From: Saccharicrinis sp963677655
Lineage (GTDB): Bacteria; Bacteroidota; Bacteroidia; Bacteroidales; Marinilabiliaceae
DNA length: 64,000 bases
Reading direction: 5' to 3' (one strand)
NCBI GenBank assembly: GCA_963677655.1
Contig: OY782088.1
The stretch's first letter is position 1; each line of letters opens with the position of its first letter. The notes under the pieces are model-generated. The model was not told where the DNA came from and searched no databases. It saw nothing but the letters and a program-made list of their open reading frames with translations. Below are positions 11,101-19,949 of this stretch, piece after piece. The position numbers and the translations under genes are program-made.

Positions 11101-11980
11101 CATCTACAAAATGTTTGGCATAAGCGACATTAGTACTGTTGAGCAAGATAAGAGAAAAATTGATATTGTAGATAAATTAACAACTCAGTATAGAAGTGTT
11201 CAGGAGATAGGTCAAATATTTAGTGAATTTTCATATCAAAATTTATTAAAGCATCATAGGCAAAATGGTTGTTCACGTAAAGCATTACCTGAACAGTTTT
11301 TGCAGTCATTAAAAAATCCAGTCTCATTTATCGATATTCCAATTGACATTGATAATTCGGTAACAAATCCGAGAAAACTGCTTTATAGCTCATATCATGT
11401 TCATGCAGGGATATTAGCTTCAGAATTAATCAAATACCTTGACAACTGTATTCAAGACGATTCTCAATATAATATCGGGATTATAAGTCCATATAAAGCT
11501 CAAGCATTATTGGTAAACAAACTCATTACTTCAATGAATTTATCACCAAATCTGAATGTTCATTGCGACACTGTTCACGGTTTTCAAGGTGATGAATGTG
11601 ATATAATTGTATTCATTGTAAATCCCAACAATTTATATTATTCCGGTCATCGTAAATCTCTATTAAGCAAAGAGTATATATATAATGTAGCAATTAGTAG
11701 AGCTCAGGATTATTTATGGATAATGAATCCATATCAATCAATCGGTAATAATCCCCATATCAATAGTATTAGCAGTATTCATAAAGGTAATGGTGGCAGC
11801 AATAAAATTATTACTTCAAATGACATTGAAGAGGAAATATTTAAAGATGAATCCTTTATTGTCAAAAATAGCTATATAACAGGACATGATAGTATTAATG
11901 TATTTGGCTCTGTTGAAATGAAATATTTTATTAAAGCAAGCGAAACTGCTATTGACATTCAACTCTTTAACCAAAACTAA
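5102..11980 (+). CDS. Giant GHKL (sacsin/Hsp90-like) ATPase fused to UPF1-type SF1 helicase
   Basis: A 2292-residue protein. I chose ATG 5102 over an upstream GTG at 5051, which would overlap hsdS. The N-terminus is a GHKL ATPase of the sacsin type: the N-box EFLQNAVDAGSSHF begins at residue 81 and the glycine motif GKFGIGFKLAHRL at 142. A long acidic middle (about 300-1750) has no domain I can name. The C-terminus is an SF1 helicase: Walker A GPPGTGKTTT at 1824, then FDEAS, GDPKQIPPV, the TQYRS motif, TVHGFQGDE and AISRAQDYLW. The gene sits between hsdS and hsdR and shares one base with the next gene. The context suggests a DNA-sensing or remodelling role linked to restriction; its activity is unknown. 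Confidence 0.88.
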   Translation: MKIKNIQQYRTYYKNEIRDLPTRDENFIGTYYREKANSKKKFGWFDIYHGDKEGYGKTEDGIGNFLQSFLDMAKDGQAVYEFLQNAVDAGSSHFTMIWGEDEIDGNKYVLVANNGEMFDFNSVRSILNVGSSTKNSNSQNIGKFGIGFKLAHRLVGKDNGLDELINQNSGPILFSWKNRELQQLGNGEIIEPADIQIIEESEDKHVIQDSNPWLFKILITCFPCLPENDLIQERIKFIGGAEINEPTFKKKEYEVLARWVNKYSDILTPETYKEGSLFFIKLGKGKEADLADENLAEGVKFSMAILHETAEDKENKNTILKTVQLNRENKITLPELHYLFFNISKKDNLSDYLFVRFGIENEEELTQEQRNKVESEADIEVLFGFREYDKIDDFFKGAPNLYLYFPLSEEVHNFNFILHSNAFYKASSRTFLHKGTAGEDGINERLLRKISERTGNELKRLFESSDLKDNKDFLNLYAALLTSKESQNQDRLWIQEPFINELNKVLKKHIPIKDSNSDRGFSIESSSQSVYIKKTEIDIENWGLNNTKWFYWGKESDNSLWYSATAKLDVKSFDIFNLLGITGISDKVNTWINKDSARIKTIITELDTIIDRNQVTDAFINNLKKLKILEFNNGEFISLEELDSKQSDGYFIVHNKLSDIKDLLIKCDFKVSILNFNEYSFIRNYSSRLSNSSQLRSHEKLVEIFSDNISLDKASSLSKEEKMHIFKAFRDLNDQDKIVRIKQLKLFRNGFGELCYTKNLLKETSVSWLQDYVIHTNEIHPDLNTYLVAESKEFYEFIIYPNWERIAKRITQADNLSKKSILDRVVSLFEEYKSYTKSDLILLGKYNKWFTNGQYIESKNIYFNDILKPYNSDKYIELQKALLKFIDVQLPDQYFLDYCDSEVFGFSPSKIQFKFKEKIISTGEIKTLAEFSILGSYGIFNTNLINVKEDGTFEILNEEGKTMYYSSSTLINAYIQSYHKSSLHPLPSNLADIKDAIDNRGEKLYNQFIDQLLIDNETQVLGLINALLAKTEVHHILFSKIPDFEFDCSWENEELNKTYVGFLKSLLSNDNIEIQSINSKVVFNTNNQLVYLKEIDEANDSIKLTRDDKAITISRTNLLQLKSDTGIKAIQDFANRCVQSELITSKESDKLFKLTDSGITDELFAKFNETIEKHQLINVDQILFVVLSGKVEETQIKTYKILTQKDEWQSLEGNWLFPTEHAIEIFDANYILHNNYCGIQELLQLNDLETFIYGEKSNEGEYGMDSFFSDFLFQKACSSAIFVENGKPLSILKHLYQSWKKTRTDNRISKENEDWKTSLGFSPKLKVVGNLIVEDEYVGDEISSWIQDDLSIKTEFLKSIGFNIGNSNIIQLRNSIISQKQLAPEINIFNIETELLTNTLIGLADGFKTNSTVTHFLINDNTHQIIEEIVLHLIGKVNVDIPLPYYLSSNNLAILGEEVNESYYLDPEIHQLLIEGSNSASLDVLYSHVPIIYYSEDIEEYIVQNYSEFELDSIFVKSEEGQEHSEPFYNKWSENKNIKLIRCGSIDYNIIANHKESKIDLGIISQGNYYITSDEDSIVVYYQRNLSLELLSEEIENNESGNEDVSSELQELISERNRTLAAFYNALTSSGRDDFDNEIANSFMNTLKQKNIEDERETLLNTLSEEQKYSYNWFVTYLKYLLSFEQLAETTAQKSITFQKIKAFQIDNKVSDKYFLLEGANNLIPVNIEAFEDFSISLVFKTNSKEKIKVEGVSKKGQDLLVYCPKGIETRIKNNFNQVVNIKINFTPVLDLLQRLYSAFTNKDYITEWDDILDVTQSVNFLYGPPGTGKTTTISNRIIEVHAENPVLKCLVLTPTNKAGDVLAKKIVDNSNVVSVIRLGSATSPELEAIDDEIYQSDLNDLRLDGANVIISSIHRLPYYQVNKEDGGSFKLFSSEINWDFIIFDEASMINLPYQVFALMAFKESCPEAKIIIAGDPKQIPPVVDASDKEIENLDIEDENIYKMFGISDISTVEQDKRKIDIVDKLTTQYRSVQEIGQIFSEFSYQNLLKHHRQNGCSRKALPEQFLQSLKNPVSFIDIPIDIDNSVTNPRKLLYSSYHVHAGILASELIKYLDNCIQDDSQYNIGIISPYKAQALLVNKLITSMNLSPNLNVHCDTVHGFQGDECDIIVFIVNPNNLYYSGHRKSLLSKEYIYNVAISRAQDYLWIMNPYQSIGNNPHINSISSIHKGNGGSNKIITSNDIEEEIFKDESFIVKNSYITGHDSINVFGSVEMKYFIKASETAIDIQLFNQN

Positions 11981-14900
11981 TGAAAAAGAACCCCAGATAT
12001 AACCTAAAACATTTATCAGTACGTATTCCTTGGCACGATAAGTCTTGGGATGGTAGTATTTGTGATAATCCCAATGCTAATGGGGCTTGTTTAGTATTAA
12101 AAAATTGTGCGCTTAACAGAAATGACGAACAAGAAATTCAACTAGCAGGACAATCACTTGACAATTTAAATGAATCACAATTTCCTGTTTGCATTGGAGA
12201 AAGAGGGACTTTTATGGCTCCTTTTTCGATTCAAAGAACACTACATCATCCATATGTCGAAAGTTCACCTTCAACACATGGACATTTAAAGAACACAAGA
12301 ATTACTCAGCCCTCATTTTCAGCAGCGGCAGTTCCATATCATTGGATGCTAAAAGAGAATGCATCAATACATTCGAACCTATATGAGCTAGATTATGACG
12401 AAGCTAGAGAGCCAATTCTGACTGATTCAAAAGGAAATCAATGGGGTAATGATTGGGTGCAAGAAATTAAGAATCAGAAGTCATTATTGAATTGTTTTTT
12501 TGAACATCTTCAGGCTGAAACTTCTTTAATATTCTTTTATGCGAAGCAAGTGCCATTCGTTGAAGATTCAGGTAGAGTTTTAGCAGGGGTTGGAAAAATA
12601 AAAAAGATTATTCCTTCAGAACCTTATAAAGGAAGTAATAATCGTTTTGGAGCAGCTTATTGGGAGCATATGGTATTGCACTCGATTCGTCCTAATAATA
12701 AAGAAGGTTTTCTACTTCCATATCATGATGCAGTAGAATATCAGAACGAACACCCAGATTTTAACATTGCGGATTTGGCTGTAATTGTTCCCAATGATAA
12801 AAGATTTGAATTCTCATATGGAACAGAGCATGTTAGCAATGATAGTGCTATTCGAGTTTTACTAGAGTGCATTAAGTCACTTGAAAAAGCTGAGGAGTTG
12901 GGTATTGGAGAAAATAATCAGCAGACTATTCAATGGATTCATAATGAAATAGCTCAATTAGAAAAATTAAGAGGGGCTTATCCGGGTATGGGCTCAGCAC
13001 TTTGTGCTTTCGGTATTGAGAAAGGTCATTTTGTTGCAGCAGAAATCATAAATAGAATACAGGATGATGATGAAAACCCTTGGCTATTGTTTGAAAAAGC
13101 ATTAGAAAATCCCGAAGGTATTTTATCTAATGCTGTAAATTCTTTAATTCCATTCAATACAAAAAAGTTATACTTGCGTTTAAAAGGCAAATCTATATCC
13201 ACTAGAATTGCATTTCTTCATCTACTAAGTCGTTTTGATTTAAGTATTGAGCAAGCCACATCACTTTTTATTGAAGAAGAGCGAGAAGCAATAGGTATTT
13301 CAAGAAATGAAGATGAATATCTTGAAAATCCTTATTTGATATTTGAAGATTTACGTCATACATTAATTCCGATAGCTTTAGGCACAATTGATTTAGGTTT
13401 ATATATTAAGAAAACTTCTAAAGACCTTTTACCTGATGGCTTAAAGTATGATGACCCTTTTGAATTACATAGAATCAGGGCTTTAACAATTCAACAATTA
13501 GAATGGGCTTCGCTTCATGGTCATACTCTATTACCAAGAAAGGAGATAATAAAACAAATAAGAGCATTATCTCTTAGCCCGGAATGTCCTATAAACAGTG
13601 ATTATTTTGAACTTGCAGAAGAATGCTTCGATGGTTGTATCGTTTTAGAGGAAATGAAAAACGGAGAAACAGCCTATCAACTAAGCAGGTTATCTAAGGC
13701 CAGAAGTATTATTAATCAAAAGATTACTGATAGAGTAAATGGTAAAAGATTACCGCTAGAGGAAAATTGGAGAAGTCTTTTAGATGAAGCATTAAAACCC
13801 TTTACCAAAGGAAAGCCTGATACACAAGAACTAAAAGCAAGAGATGAGAAAGCTGCCTCCCTACAAGAAATAGCTGAAAGTCGCTTTTCTGTTTTAATTG
13901 GACCAGCAGGAACAGGAAAAACTACTCTGCTTACCGTTTTAGCAAGTCATGAGGAAGTTGAGAACAATGGCGTATTACTCTTAGCTCCTACTGGGAAAGC
14001 AAGAGTAAGAATGGAAGAAGTTGCTAAGAATATTAAAGTAACTGCTAAAACCTTAGCTCAGTTTCTTTCTGCATATGATAGATATAATGGTGAAATACAA
14101 CAGTATGTCTTCTCGGATAAATATTGTGATGAAAAATATGACACGGTAATTCTTGATGAAGCTTCAATGCTTACGGAAGAAATGCTTGCCACAAGCCTTG
14201 ATTGTATAAAAGGAGTTAAACGATTTATTTTAGTTGGTGACCATCGACAGTTACCGCCAATCGGTGCAGGAAGACCATTTGTTGATATTATTCAATATTT
14301 AAAACCCGAAAACATTGAAAATTCATTCCCAAGGGTAGGTAAAGGTTATGCTGAACTCACCATTAAAAGAAGACAAGGTGGTTCAAAAAGAGAAGATTTA
14401 CAACTTGCAGAGTGGTTTAGTGGAGAAGCCTTAGAACCCGGAGCTGATAGTATAATAAATCAAATTTTAACCAAACCAAACTCAGATTACTTACGAATTG
14501 AACATTGGGAAAATGAATCTGATTTTGAAAGTCTATTTGAACAAGTATTGGTTAATGAATTGAAACTAGATTCAATAGAGGATATTCAAAATTTTAATAA
14601 GTCACTAGGTTCTAATGATGGCAGATATTTTAACAATAGTTCTGATGCAAATTATTTTGGTATAAATCCATCTGTCAATAACATTGAGGACTGGCAGATA
14701 CTTTCTCCAATTAGGGAAAAACAGTTTGGCATTAAAGCAATCAACAGAAAAATTCACAAGTTATTTAGGTCGAACAAAGTTGACTATGCGATTAATGGTA
14801 TAACCAAAAGTTTTAAGAAAGATGGAAAAACTATTGAATACAAGGAAAAAAAGATTCCTAAACCTATCGGTCTTGAGCAGATTGTATATGGAGATAAAGT

Positions 14901-15804
14901 ATTAAATCTATCCAATCATAAACGAACTAATGTTCATCCTAAAGAAGGTTCTATAGATTATATTGCGAATGGTGAAATAGGTATTGTCACTGGACAATTC
15001 AAGAGAAAGAATGCAAAGTATAAAGGACAGCCTAAATTTGTTGAAATTGAATTTTCTTCACAAAAGGGATTTGCCTATACATTTACTTCTAGTGATTTTA
15101 AAGAAGAAGCAGATTCTCCTTTAGAGCTAGCATATGCCCTGACTGTACATAAAGCACAAGGCAGCGAGTTTGGAAAAGTATTTTTAGTAGTACCAAATCC
15201 TTGCTTTTTGCTTTCAAGAGAAATGCTTTATACTTCTCTCACTCGACAAAAAGATAAAGTAATTATTCTCTTTCAAGGAAGTGTTTTTGATATAAAGGAA
15301 TTGGCATCACCATTAAAATCAGACACTCTTAGGCGAATTACAAACTTGTTTGAAAAACCAGAATTAATTGAGATAGATGGTAATTATTTAGAAAAAAACT
15401 TGATTCATCAAGCTAGCGATGGAAAAATGCTTCGTTCTAAAAGTGAACTATTAATTTACCAGAGGTTGTTGGATAATAGCCTCAATCCATTATATGAAAA
15501 GAAATTAATAATAAAAGAGGTTGAAAAGCTTCCTGATTTTACAATTGAAAATGAAGATTCAGGAGAAATATATTATTGGGAACATTGCGGTATGCTTTTC
15601 GACGAAGAATACAAACAACGTTGGGAAGAAAAATACAAATGGTATATTGAAAATAAAATACTTCCATACGAACAAGGCGGAGGTGAAAACGGCACTTTAA
15701 TCATAACAGAGGATAAAGCATTTGAGGTAGAGGACGGTAGTATTAGAGGTGCAATATCAGTAAAAGAGATTGACGAAATAATAAGTAAAGTTTTTAAGAG
15801 ATAG
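11980..15804 (+). CDS. RecD-like SF1 helicase with a probable C-terminal PD-(D/E)XK-type nuclease
   Basis: A 1274-residue protein. The first 600 or so residues are unrecognised. A RecD/SF1B-type helicase follows: Walker A GPAGTGKTT at residue 641, DEASM at 726, GDHRQLPPIGAGRPF, then LTVHKAQGSEFGKVF and YTSLTRQKDKVII near the end of the motor. The last 120 residues resemble a nuclease: SKSELLIYQRL (from about 1153), KLPDFTI (about 1183) and YYWEHCGML (about 1198). This gives the E...D...E-x-H spacing seen in some helicase-attached restriction-like nucleases. The start shares one base with the preceding stop, and hsdR starts four bases after its end. I infer a helicase-nuclease partner of the restriction complex; the nuclease assignment is by motif only. 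Confidence 0.85.
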   Translation: MKKNPRYNLKHLSVRIPWHDKSWDGSICDNPNANGACLVLKNCALNRNDEQEIQLAGQSLDNLNESQFPVCIGERGTFMAPFSIQRTLHHPYVESSPSTHGHLKNTRITQPSFSAAAVPYHWMLKENASIHSNLYELDYDEAREPILTDSKGNQWGNDWVQEIKNQKSLLNCFFEHLQAETSLIFFYAKQVPFVEDSGRVLAGVGKIKKIIPSEPYKGSNNRFGAAYWEHMVLHSIRPNNKEGFLLPYHDAVEYQNEHPDFNIADLAVIVPNDKRFEFSYGTEHVSNDSAIRVLLECIKSLEKAEELGIGENNQQTIQWIHNEIAQLEKLRGAYPGMGSALCAFGIEKGHFVAAEIINRIQDDDENPWLLFEKALENPEGILSNAVNSLIPFNTKKLYLRLKGKSISTRIAFLHLLSRFDLSIEQATSLFIEEEREAIGISRNEDEYLENPYLIFEDLRHTLIPIALGTIDLGLYIKKTSKDLLPDGLKYDDPFELHRIRALTIQQLEWASLHGHTLLPRKEIIKQIRALSLSPECPINSDYFELAEECFDGCIVLEEMKNGETAYQLSRLSKARSIINQKITDRVNGKRLPLEENWRSLLDEALKPFTKGKPDTQELKARDEKAASLQEIAESRFSVLIGPAGTGKTTLLTVLASHEEVENNGVLLLAPTGKARVRMEEVAKNIKVTAKTLAQFLSAYDRYNGEIQQYVFSDKYCDEKYDTVILDEASMLTEEMLATSLDCIKGVKRFILVGDHRQLPPIGAGRPFVDIIQYLKPENIENSFPRVGKGYAELTIKRRQGGSKREDLQLAEWFSGEALEPGADSIINQILTKPNSDYLRIEHWENESDFESLFEQVLVNELKLDSIEDIQNFNKSLGSNDGRYFNNSSDANYFGINPSVNNIEDWQILSPIREKQFGIKAINRKIHKLFRSNKVDYAINGITKSFKKDGKTIEYKEKKIPKPIGLEQIVYGDKVLNLSNHKRTNVHPKEGSIDYIANGEIGIVTGQFKRKNAKYKGQPKFVEIEFSSQKGFAYTFTSSDFKEEADSPLELAYALTVHKAQGSEFGKVFLVVPNPCFLLSREMLYTSLTRQKDKVIILFQGSVFDIKELASPLKSDTLRRITNLFEKPELIEIDGNYLEKNLIHQASDGKMLRSKSELLIYQRLLDNSLNPLYEKKLIIKEVEKLPDFTIENEDSGEIYYWEHCGMLFDEEYKQRWEEKYKWYIENKILPYEQGGGENGTLIITEDKAFEVEDGSIRGAISVKEIDEIISKVFKR

Positions 15805-15807
15805 CAT

Positions 15808-18800
15808 ATGATACTTAGTAATGACAACAGATACCGTGGTAATTTGGGCTCTTCCCTCAAATTAGATGAGTATAGCCATGTTGAAAAACCGTTTATGGAA
15901 CAACTAATCTCATTAGGTTGGGATAAGGATATTAATGAGGTTATAGAGCTAAAAATGCAGCAAACACCGGAACAGAGTTTTCGAACCTCTTTTGCCGAAG
16001 TGATATTGCAACCAAAACTGCGTTCAGCCCTCACTAAAATAAATCCATTTCTTACAGATGGTCAATTAGATGAAGTTGTTCGTAAAATCTCTACCTTCGA
16101 TAAAAACAGTTTAATTGAAAATAATGAAAAAGTACTTCATTATTTATTGGAAAATACAACTGTTTCAAAAAATGAACAAACAGGAGAATTAAGCCCAACA
16201 GTAAGGTATATTGACTTTGATAATCTTGAAAACAATATTTTCACAGCTATCTCTCAGTTCAAAGTTAATGTTACTGGTACAGACCATCATATAATTCCAG
16301 ATATCGTTTTATTTGTAAACGGTTTGCCTTTAGTTGTTGTCGAGGCAAAATCCTCAAAAGTTAAGGAACCTATTCCTGAAGCTATCGACCAAATATTACG
16401 CTATTCTGAGCAACGTGGTGATACAGGAGAGGGAAATAGAATGCTATTTTTCTATAATCAGTTTCTTATTACGACTTGCCGTACAGAAGCGAAATTTGGA
16501 ACAATAACAACCCATATAGAAAAACATTTTTACCGTTGGACAGACCCTTACCCTTTAACAGTTAACGATTTAAAACATGGAAAATCATCTCCTAATGACC
16601 AACAACGTTTAGTTGCAGGAATGTTGTCTCCACGTAATCTTTTAGATATAATAAGGGTTTTCACTGTATTTAAAACCGATGATAAAGGAAAGAAGATAAA
16701 AGTAGTAGGTAGGTATCAGCAATTTCGTGCTGTTAAAATTGCTACTCAACGCCTTATTGATGGGAAAAACCAATATGAAAGAGGTGGTATAATTTGGCAT
16801 ACACAAGGTTCAGGTAAGTCACTTACCATGATGTTTATGGTTCGTGAGATGAAACTTCGCCCAGAATTACTTTCTTGGAAGATAGTATTCGTAACTGACC
16901 GTACTCAATTAGAAGAACAATTGGCTGAAACAGGTCAAAGTATTGGATTTACTATCAAGGTTGCAAATTTCATCAATCCAAAACCAACACCTAATGGTCA
17001 AAGCCTAAAGGAATTATTAAGCAATGATAATTCTGACATGGTAATGGCAATGATTCATAAATTTCAGGAAAATGGAGACCTCTCTGGCTTAGAGATATTT
17101 CCTGAGCTTAACAAAAGCCCAAACATTTTAATTATGACCGATGAAGCACATAGGTCGCAATATTCACTTTTAGCTGCAAATTTAGATAAGGCGATGCCTT
17201 ATGCTACTTCCATAGGGTTTACAGGAACACCTACTGGTAAAACAGAAAAGAAATATAAAGATTACATTGATAGTTATACAATGCGTCAGGCAATTGATGA
17301 TGGAGTTACATTAGAAATTGTTTACGAAGGTTTTACTCACAATGCTGAAGTAGAAGATAAGAAGGGAATGGATGATAAATTTGCTGACGTTTTTAGTGAA
17401 TATCAACTGACAGAACGTCTTCAGATTCTTGGCTTCGGGTCTCGTGATGCCTACCTTGATAACATTAATACCATTAAGGAGAAAGCCCAAAGCATGGTTA
17501 ATCACTATGTTGAACAAATTTTTACAGGAGGTTTTAAGGCTCAGATTGTCGCAAATTCGCGAGAGGCCGCAGTTCGCTATAAAGGAGCTATTGATGAAGC
17601 AATGAATAACAAAATTGCTGAGCTTGAAAATAACAATATAATGAAATTAAGTGCTGAGCAAATCCAGCAGTTAAAAGATTTGGAGGCTGCTGTTGTTATC
17701 TCAGGTAATCACAATGATAAACTACACATTAAAGCTTATACCAATTCAGACTATCATACTAAAAGTATAAAAAGGTTCAAGCTTCCATTCGGAAAGGTTG
17801 ATGAAGAAGATAAAAACATTAATGGTAATGTAGGAATCATCATTGTTAACAATATGTTACTCACTGGCTTTGACGCACCAATAGAACAAGTAATGTATTT
17901 AGACAGGGTTATAGTTGCTCATAATCTATTACAAACTATTGCGAGAGTTAACCGGGTTGGTCCAAATGGGAAAGACAAAGGTTTTGTTGTTGATTATGTT
18001 GGTGTTGGGCATCATTTAAAAAGAGCAATCGAGTTTTATGATGGAAAAGAGGCAGCCGTTGACTCTGACCAGATAGATAAAATTCTTAGCTGTATTACAA
18101 ACGATGAAGCGGAGCTAAATGAATTAATAAAAGCACACAAAGACATTTGGGAATTCATAAAAAAACAAGGGTTAGATGATTTAACTGATTCAGATGCTTT
18201 CTTCGATGTGTTTTATGATGAAGACATTCGATTTGAATATATTCAATTGTATAAAAAGTTAACTTCATGCTTCAATAATGTTTTACCTCGAAAAGAAGCC
18301 TTAGACTTTTTATCAGACTGGAAATCTTTTACAGAAATAAATGCCTTAGCCAATAAGCATTTTAGGGATGGTCGTTTCAGTATGAAAGGTATTCCTCCTA
18401 AATTGAGACGTATTGCAGATGAGTTTCTTATCTCAAAAGGAATAGACCAAACTGTAAAACCTATTTCTATCATAGCAGATGACTTTCAGAAAGACGTAAA
18501 ATCAAGGAAAAGAGAAAAAACAAAAGCAGCAGAGGTTGAACATGCAATTCGCCACTTCATTGATGTCAATATTGATGAAGACCCTGAATTGTTTGCTTCA
18601 TTTGCAGAAGCGCTTGAAGAAATATTAAAAAACTTTAAGGGTAACTGGAAAGCCATATTCGAAGAACTAGAAAAATTACGAGAGAAAATTAAAAACCGGG
18701 AGAAAGAGGAGACATTTGGCTTAGACCGAAAAAAGCAAATGCCATTCTTTAGAATCTTTAAAGCTGAGTTATTTGACAACAAAGATTTAAGCGAAGATGA

Positions 18801-19038
18801 AATTGCTCAAAACGTTAACCTTACACAACACGTTTTTAATTTAGTTTCTACTGAGATTCGTTTGACAGGATTTTGGGACAGTACTCCTGCTCAATTAAAA
18901 TTAAAAGCTGAAATCCAAAAATTGCTTTTATCTCCTGAATTTAAAACTATACCTAAAATAATAGCCAAACGAAATGAGTTAATCTCAAGAATTATGGAAT
19001 TAGCTAAGACAAATCATTTTAGGATAATTCAAGACTAA
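15808..19038 (+). CDS. hsdR: Type I restriction endonuclease motor subunit, HsdR
   Basis: A 1076-residue restriction subunit. The N-terminal nuclease has the PD-(D/E)XK pattern: PDIVLFVNGLP with Asp165, then VVVEAKSS with Glu179 and Lys181. The SF2 translocase follows, with Walker A HTQGSGKS at 331-338, DEAHRSQY from 445 and the SxGFTGTP motif III equivalent. Conserved TGFDAP and QTIARVNR mark the second motor domain. The C-terminal helical region would dock on the HsdM/HsdS core. Length and motif order are normal for the family. It is separated from hsdS by two large helicase genes, an unusual gene order, and its stop overlaps the next start by one base. Confidence 0.95.
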   Translation: MILSNDNRYRGNLGSSLKLDEYSHVEKPFMEQLISLGWDKDINEVIELKMQQTPEQSFRTSFAEVILQPKLRSALTKINPFLTDGQLDEVVRKISTFDKNSLIENNEKVLHYLLENTTVSKNEQTGELSPTVRYIDFDNLENNIFTAISQFKVNVTGTDHHIIPDIVLFVNGLPLVVVEAKSSKVKEPIPEAIDQILRYSEQRGDTGEGNRMLFFYNQFLITTCRTEAKFGTITTHIEKHFYRWTDPYPLTVNDLKHGKSSPNDQQRLVAGMLSPRNLLDIIRVFTVFKTDDKGKKIKVVGRYQQFRAVKIATQRLIDGKNQYERGGIIWHTQGSGKSLTMMFMVREMKLRPELLSWKIVFVTDRTQLEEQLAETGQSIGFTIKVANFINPKPTPNGQSLKELLSNDNSDMVMAMIHKFQENGDLSGLEIFPELNKSPNILIMTDEAHRSQYSLLAANLDKAMPYATSIGFTGTPTGKTEKKYKDYIDSYTMRQAIDDGVTLEIVYEGFTHNAEVEDKKGMDDKFADVFSEYQLTERLQILGFGSRDAYLDNINTIKEKAQSMVNHYVEQIFTGGFKAQIVANSREAAVRYKGAIDEAMNNKIAELENNNIMKLSAEQIQQLKDLEAAVVISGNHNDKLHIKAYTNSDYHTKSIKRFKLPFGKVDEEDKNINGNVGIIIVNNMLLTGFDAPIEQVMYLDRVIVAHNLLQTIARVNRVGPNGKDKGFVVDYVGVGHHLKRAIEFYDGKEAAVDSDQIDKILSCITNDEAELNELIKAHKDIWEFIKKQGLDDLTDSDAFFDVFYDEDIRFEYIQLYKKLTSCFNNVLPRKEALDFLSDWKSFTEINALANKHFRDGRFSMKGIPPKLRRIADEFLISKGIDQTVKPISIIADDFQKDVKSRKREKTKAAEVEHAIRHFIDVNIDEDPELFASFAEALEEILKNFKGNWKAIFEELEKLREKIKNREKEETFGLDRKKQMPFFRIFKAELFDNKDLSEDEIAQNVNLTQHVFNLVSTEIRLTGFWDSTPAQLKLKAEIQKLLLSPEFKTIPKIIAKRNELISRIMELAKTNHFRIIQD

Positions 19039-19712
19039 TGCAGTTCGAATACGAAGTAAAATATAGCAAAAGGAAAACGCTGAACATTTCAGTTGAAAGA
19101 GATAGACGTATTATTGTACGTGCTCCAGAAAATCTTCCATTAAAGAAGATTGATGAAATAGTTCAATCTAAGCGGTTTTGGTTGAAGGAAAAGCTTAATC
19201 ATTCCCAGAAATATCCGATTGTAGCTGAATCTAAGGAATTCATATCTGGAGAAACTTTGATGTATTTAGGTAGAAATTATCAACTATTGGTAGTTGAAGA
19301 ACCGATTAAAGGTGTAGAATTCAATCAACGTTTCCGTATTTCCAAACAGAATCAATCTAATGCAAATGCTTTATTTAAAGAATGGTATTTAGCACAAGCA
19401 TTAAAAAAGATTAAACCTTTAGCTACACATTATTCTAAAAATTTAGGTGTAACTTACAATCAGCTAAAAACTTCTGAAATGAAGTACCGTTGGGGGTCAT
19501 GTACACCAGCTAATAATATAATTTTTAACTGGAGGATAATTAAAGCTCCAATGTACGTATTGGAATATCTTGTTGTTCATGAGTTGGTTCATTTATTAGA
19601 AACAAATCATACATCTCGCTTCTGGAATATACTTTCAGTGCAAGTTCCACACTATAATAAAGCAAAGGAATGGTTGAAAAAAAACGGACATTTATTGGAA
19701 GTAGACTTTTAA
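19038..19712 (+). CDS. YgjP-like (SprT/M48-type) zinc metallopeptidase
   Basis: A 224-residue protein of the YgjP/DUF45 family. The zinc motif HELVH lies at residues 181-185, followed by NHTSRFW, which supplies the downstream ligand region. KYRWGSC, typical of the family, lies just ahead of it. The gene overlaps the hsdR stop by one base, so it is the last cistron of the restriction operon. YgjP-like genes are often found beside type I restriction genes, where their role is not established. Proteolysis or release of stalled restriction complexes is one possibility. Confidence 0.88.
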   Translation: MQFEYEVKYSKRKTLNISVERDRRIIVRAPENLPLKKIDEIVQSKRFWLKEKLNHSQKYPIVAESKEFISGETLMYLGRNYQLLVVEEPIKGVEFNQRFRISKQNQSNANALFKEWYLAQALKKIKPLATHYSKNLGVTYNQLKTSEMKYRWGSCTPANNIIFNWRIIKAPMYVLEYLVVHELVHLLETNHTSRFWNILSVQVPHYNKAKEWLKKNGHLLEVDF

Positions 19713-19844
19713 AATTAATAATCTGGTAGTAACTGGAATATGGTGTAATCCTCAAAAGTATTGTTTCTTTCCTACCTCGAAAGTCTAAAGAATTAGGAAA
19801 TGGATACAATACTATTGAGATTAAAAATTAAATTCATTATCTCT

Positions 19845-19861
19845 TATCAAGGGTATAATTG
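19845..19861 (+). repeat. First copy of exact 17-bp direct repeat TATCAAGGGTATAATTG
   Basis: Identical to 20702-20718. The right half TATAATTG is one base from the -7 promoter element TAnnTTTG, and the copy lies 88 bp ahead of the next gene. It could be a shared promoter or operator, or the scar of an insertion. Confidence 0.55.
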
Positions 19862-19949
19862 CATAAGTATGACCAAAAACGTTCAGGGTTATTTCATTTA
19901 CCAATTTCAATTCTTCAAATAGTCGTAACTTTTAATAAAAAATACTACT

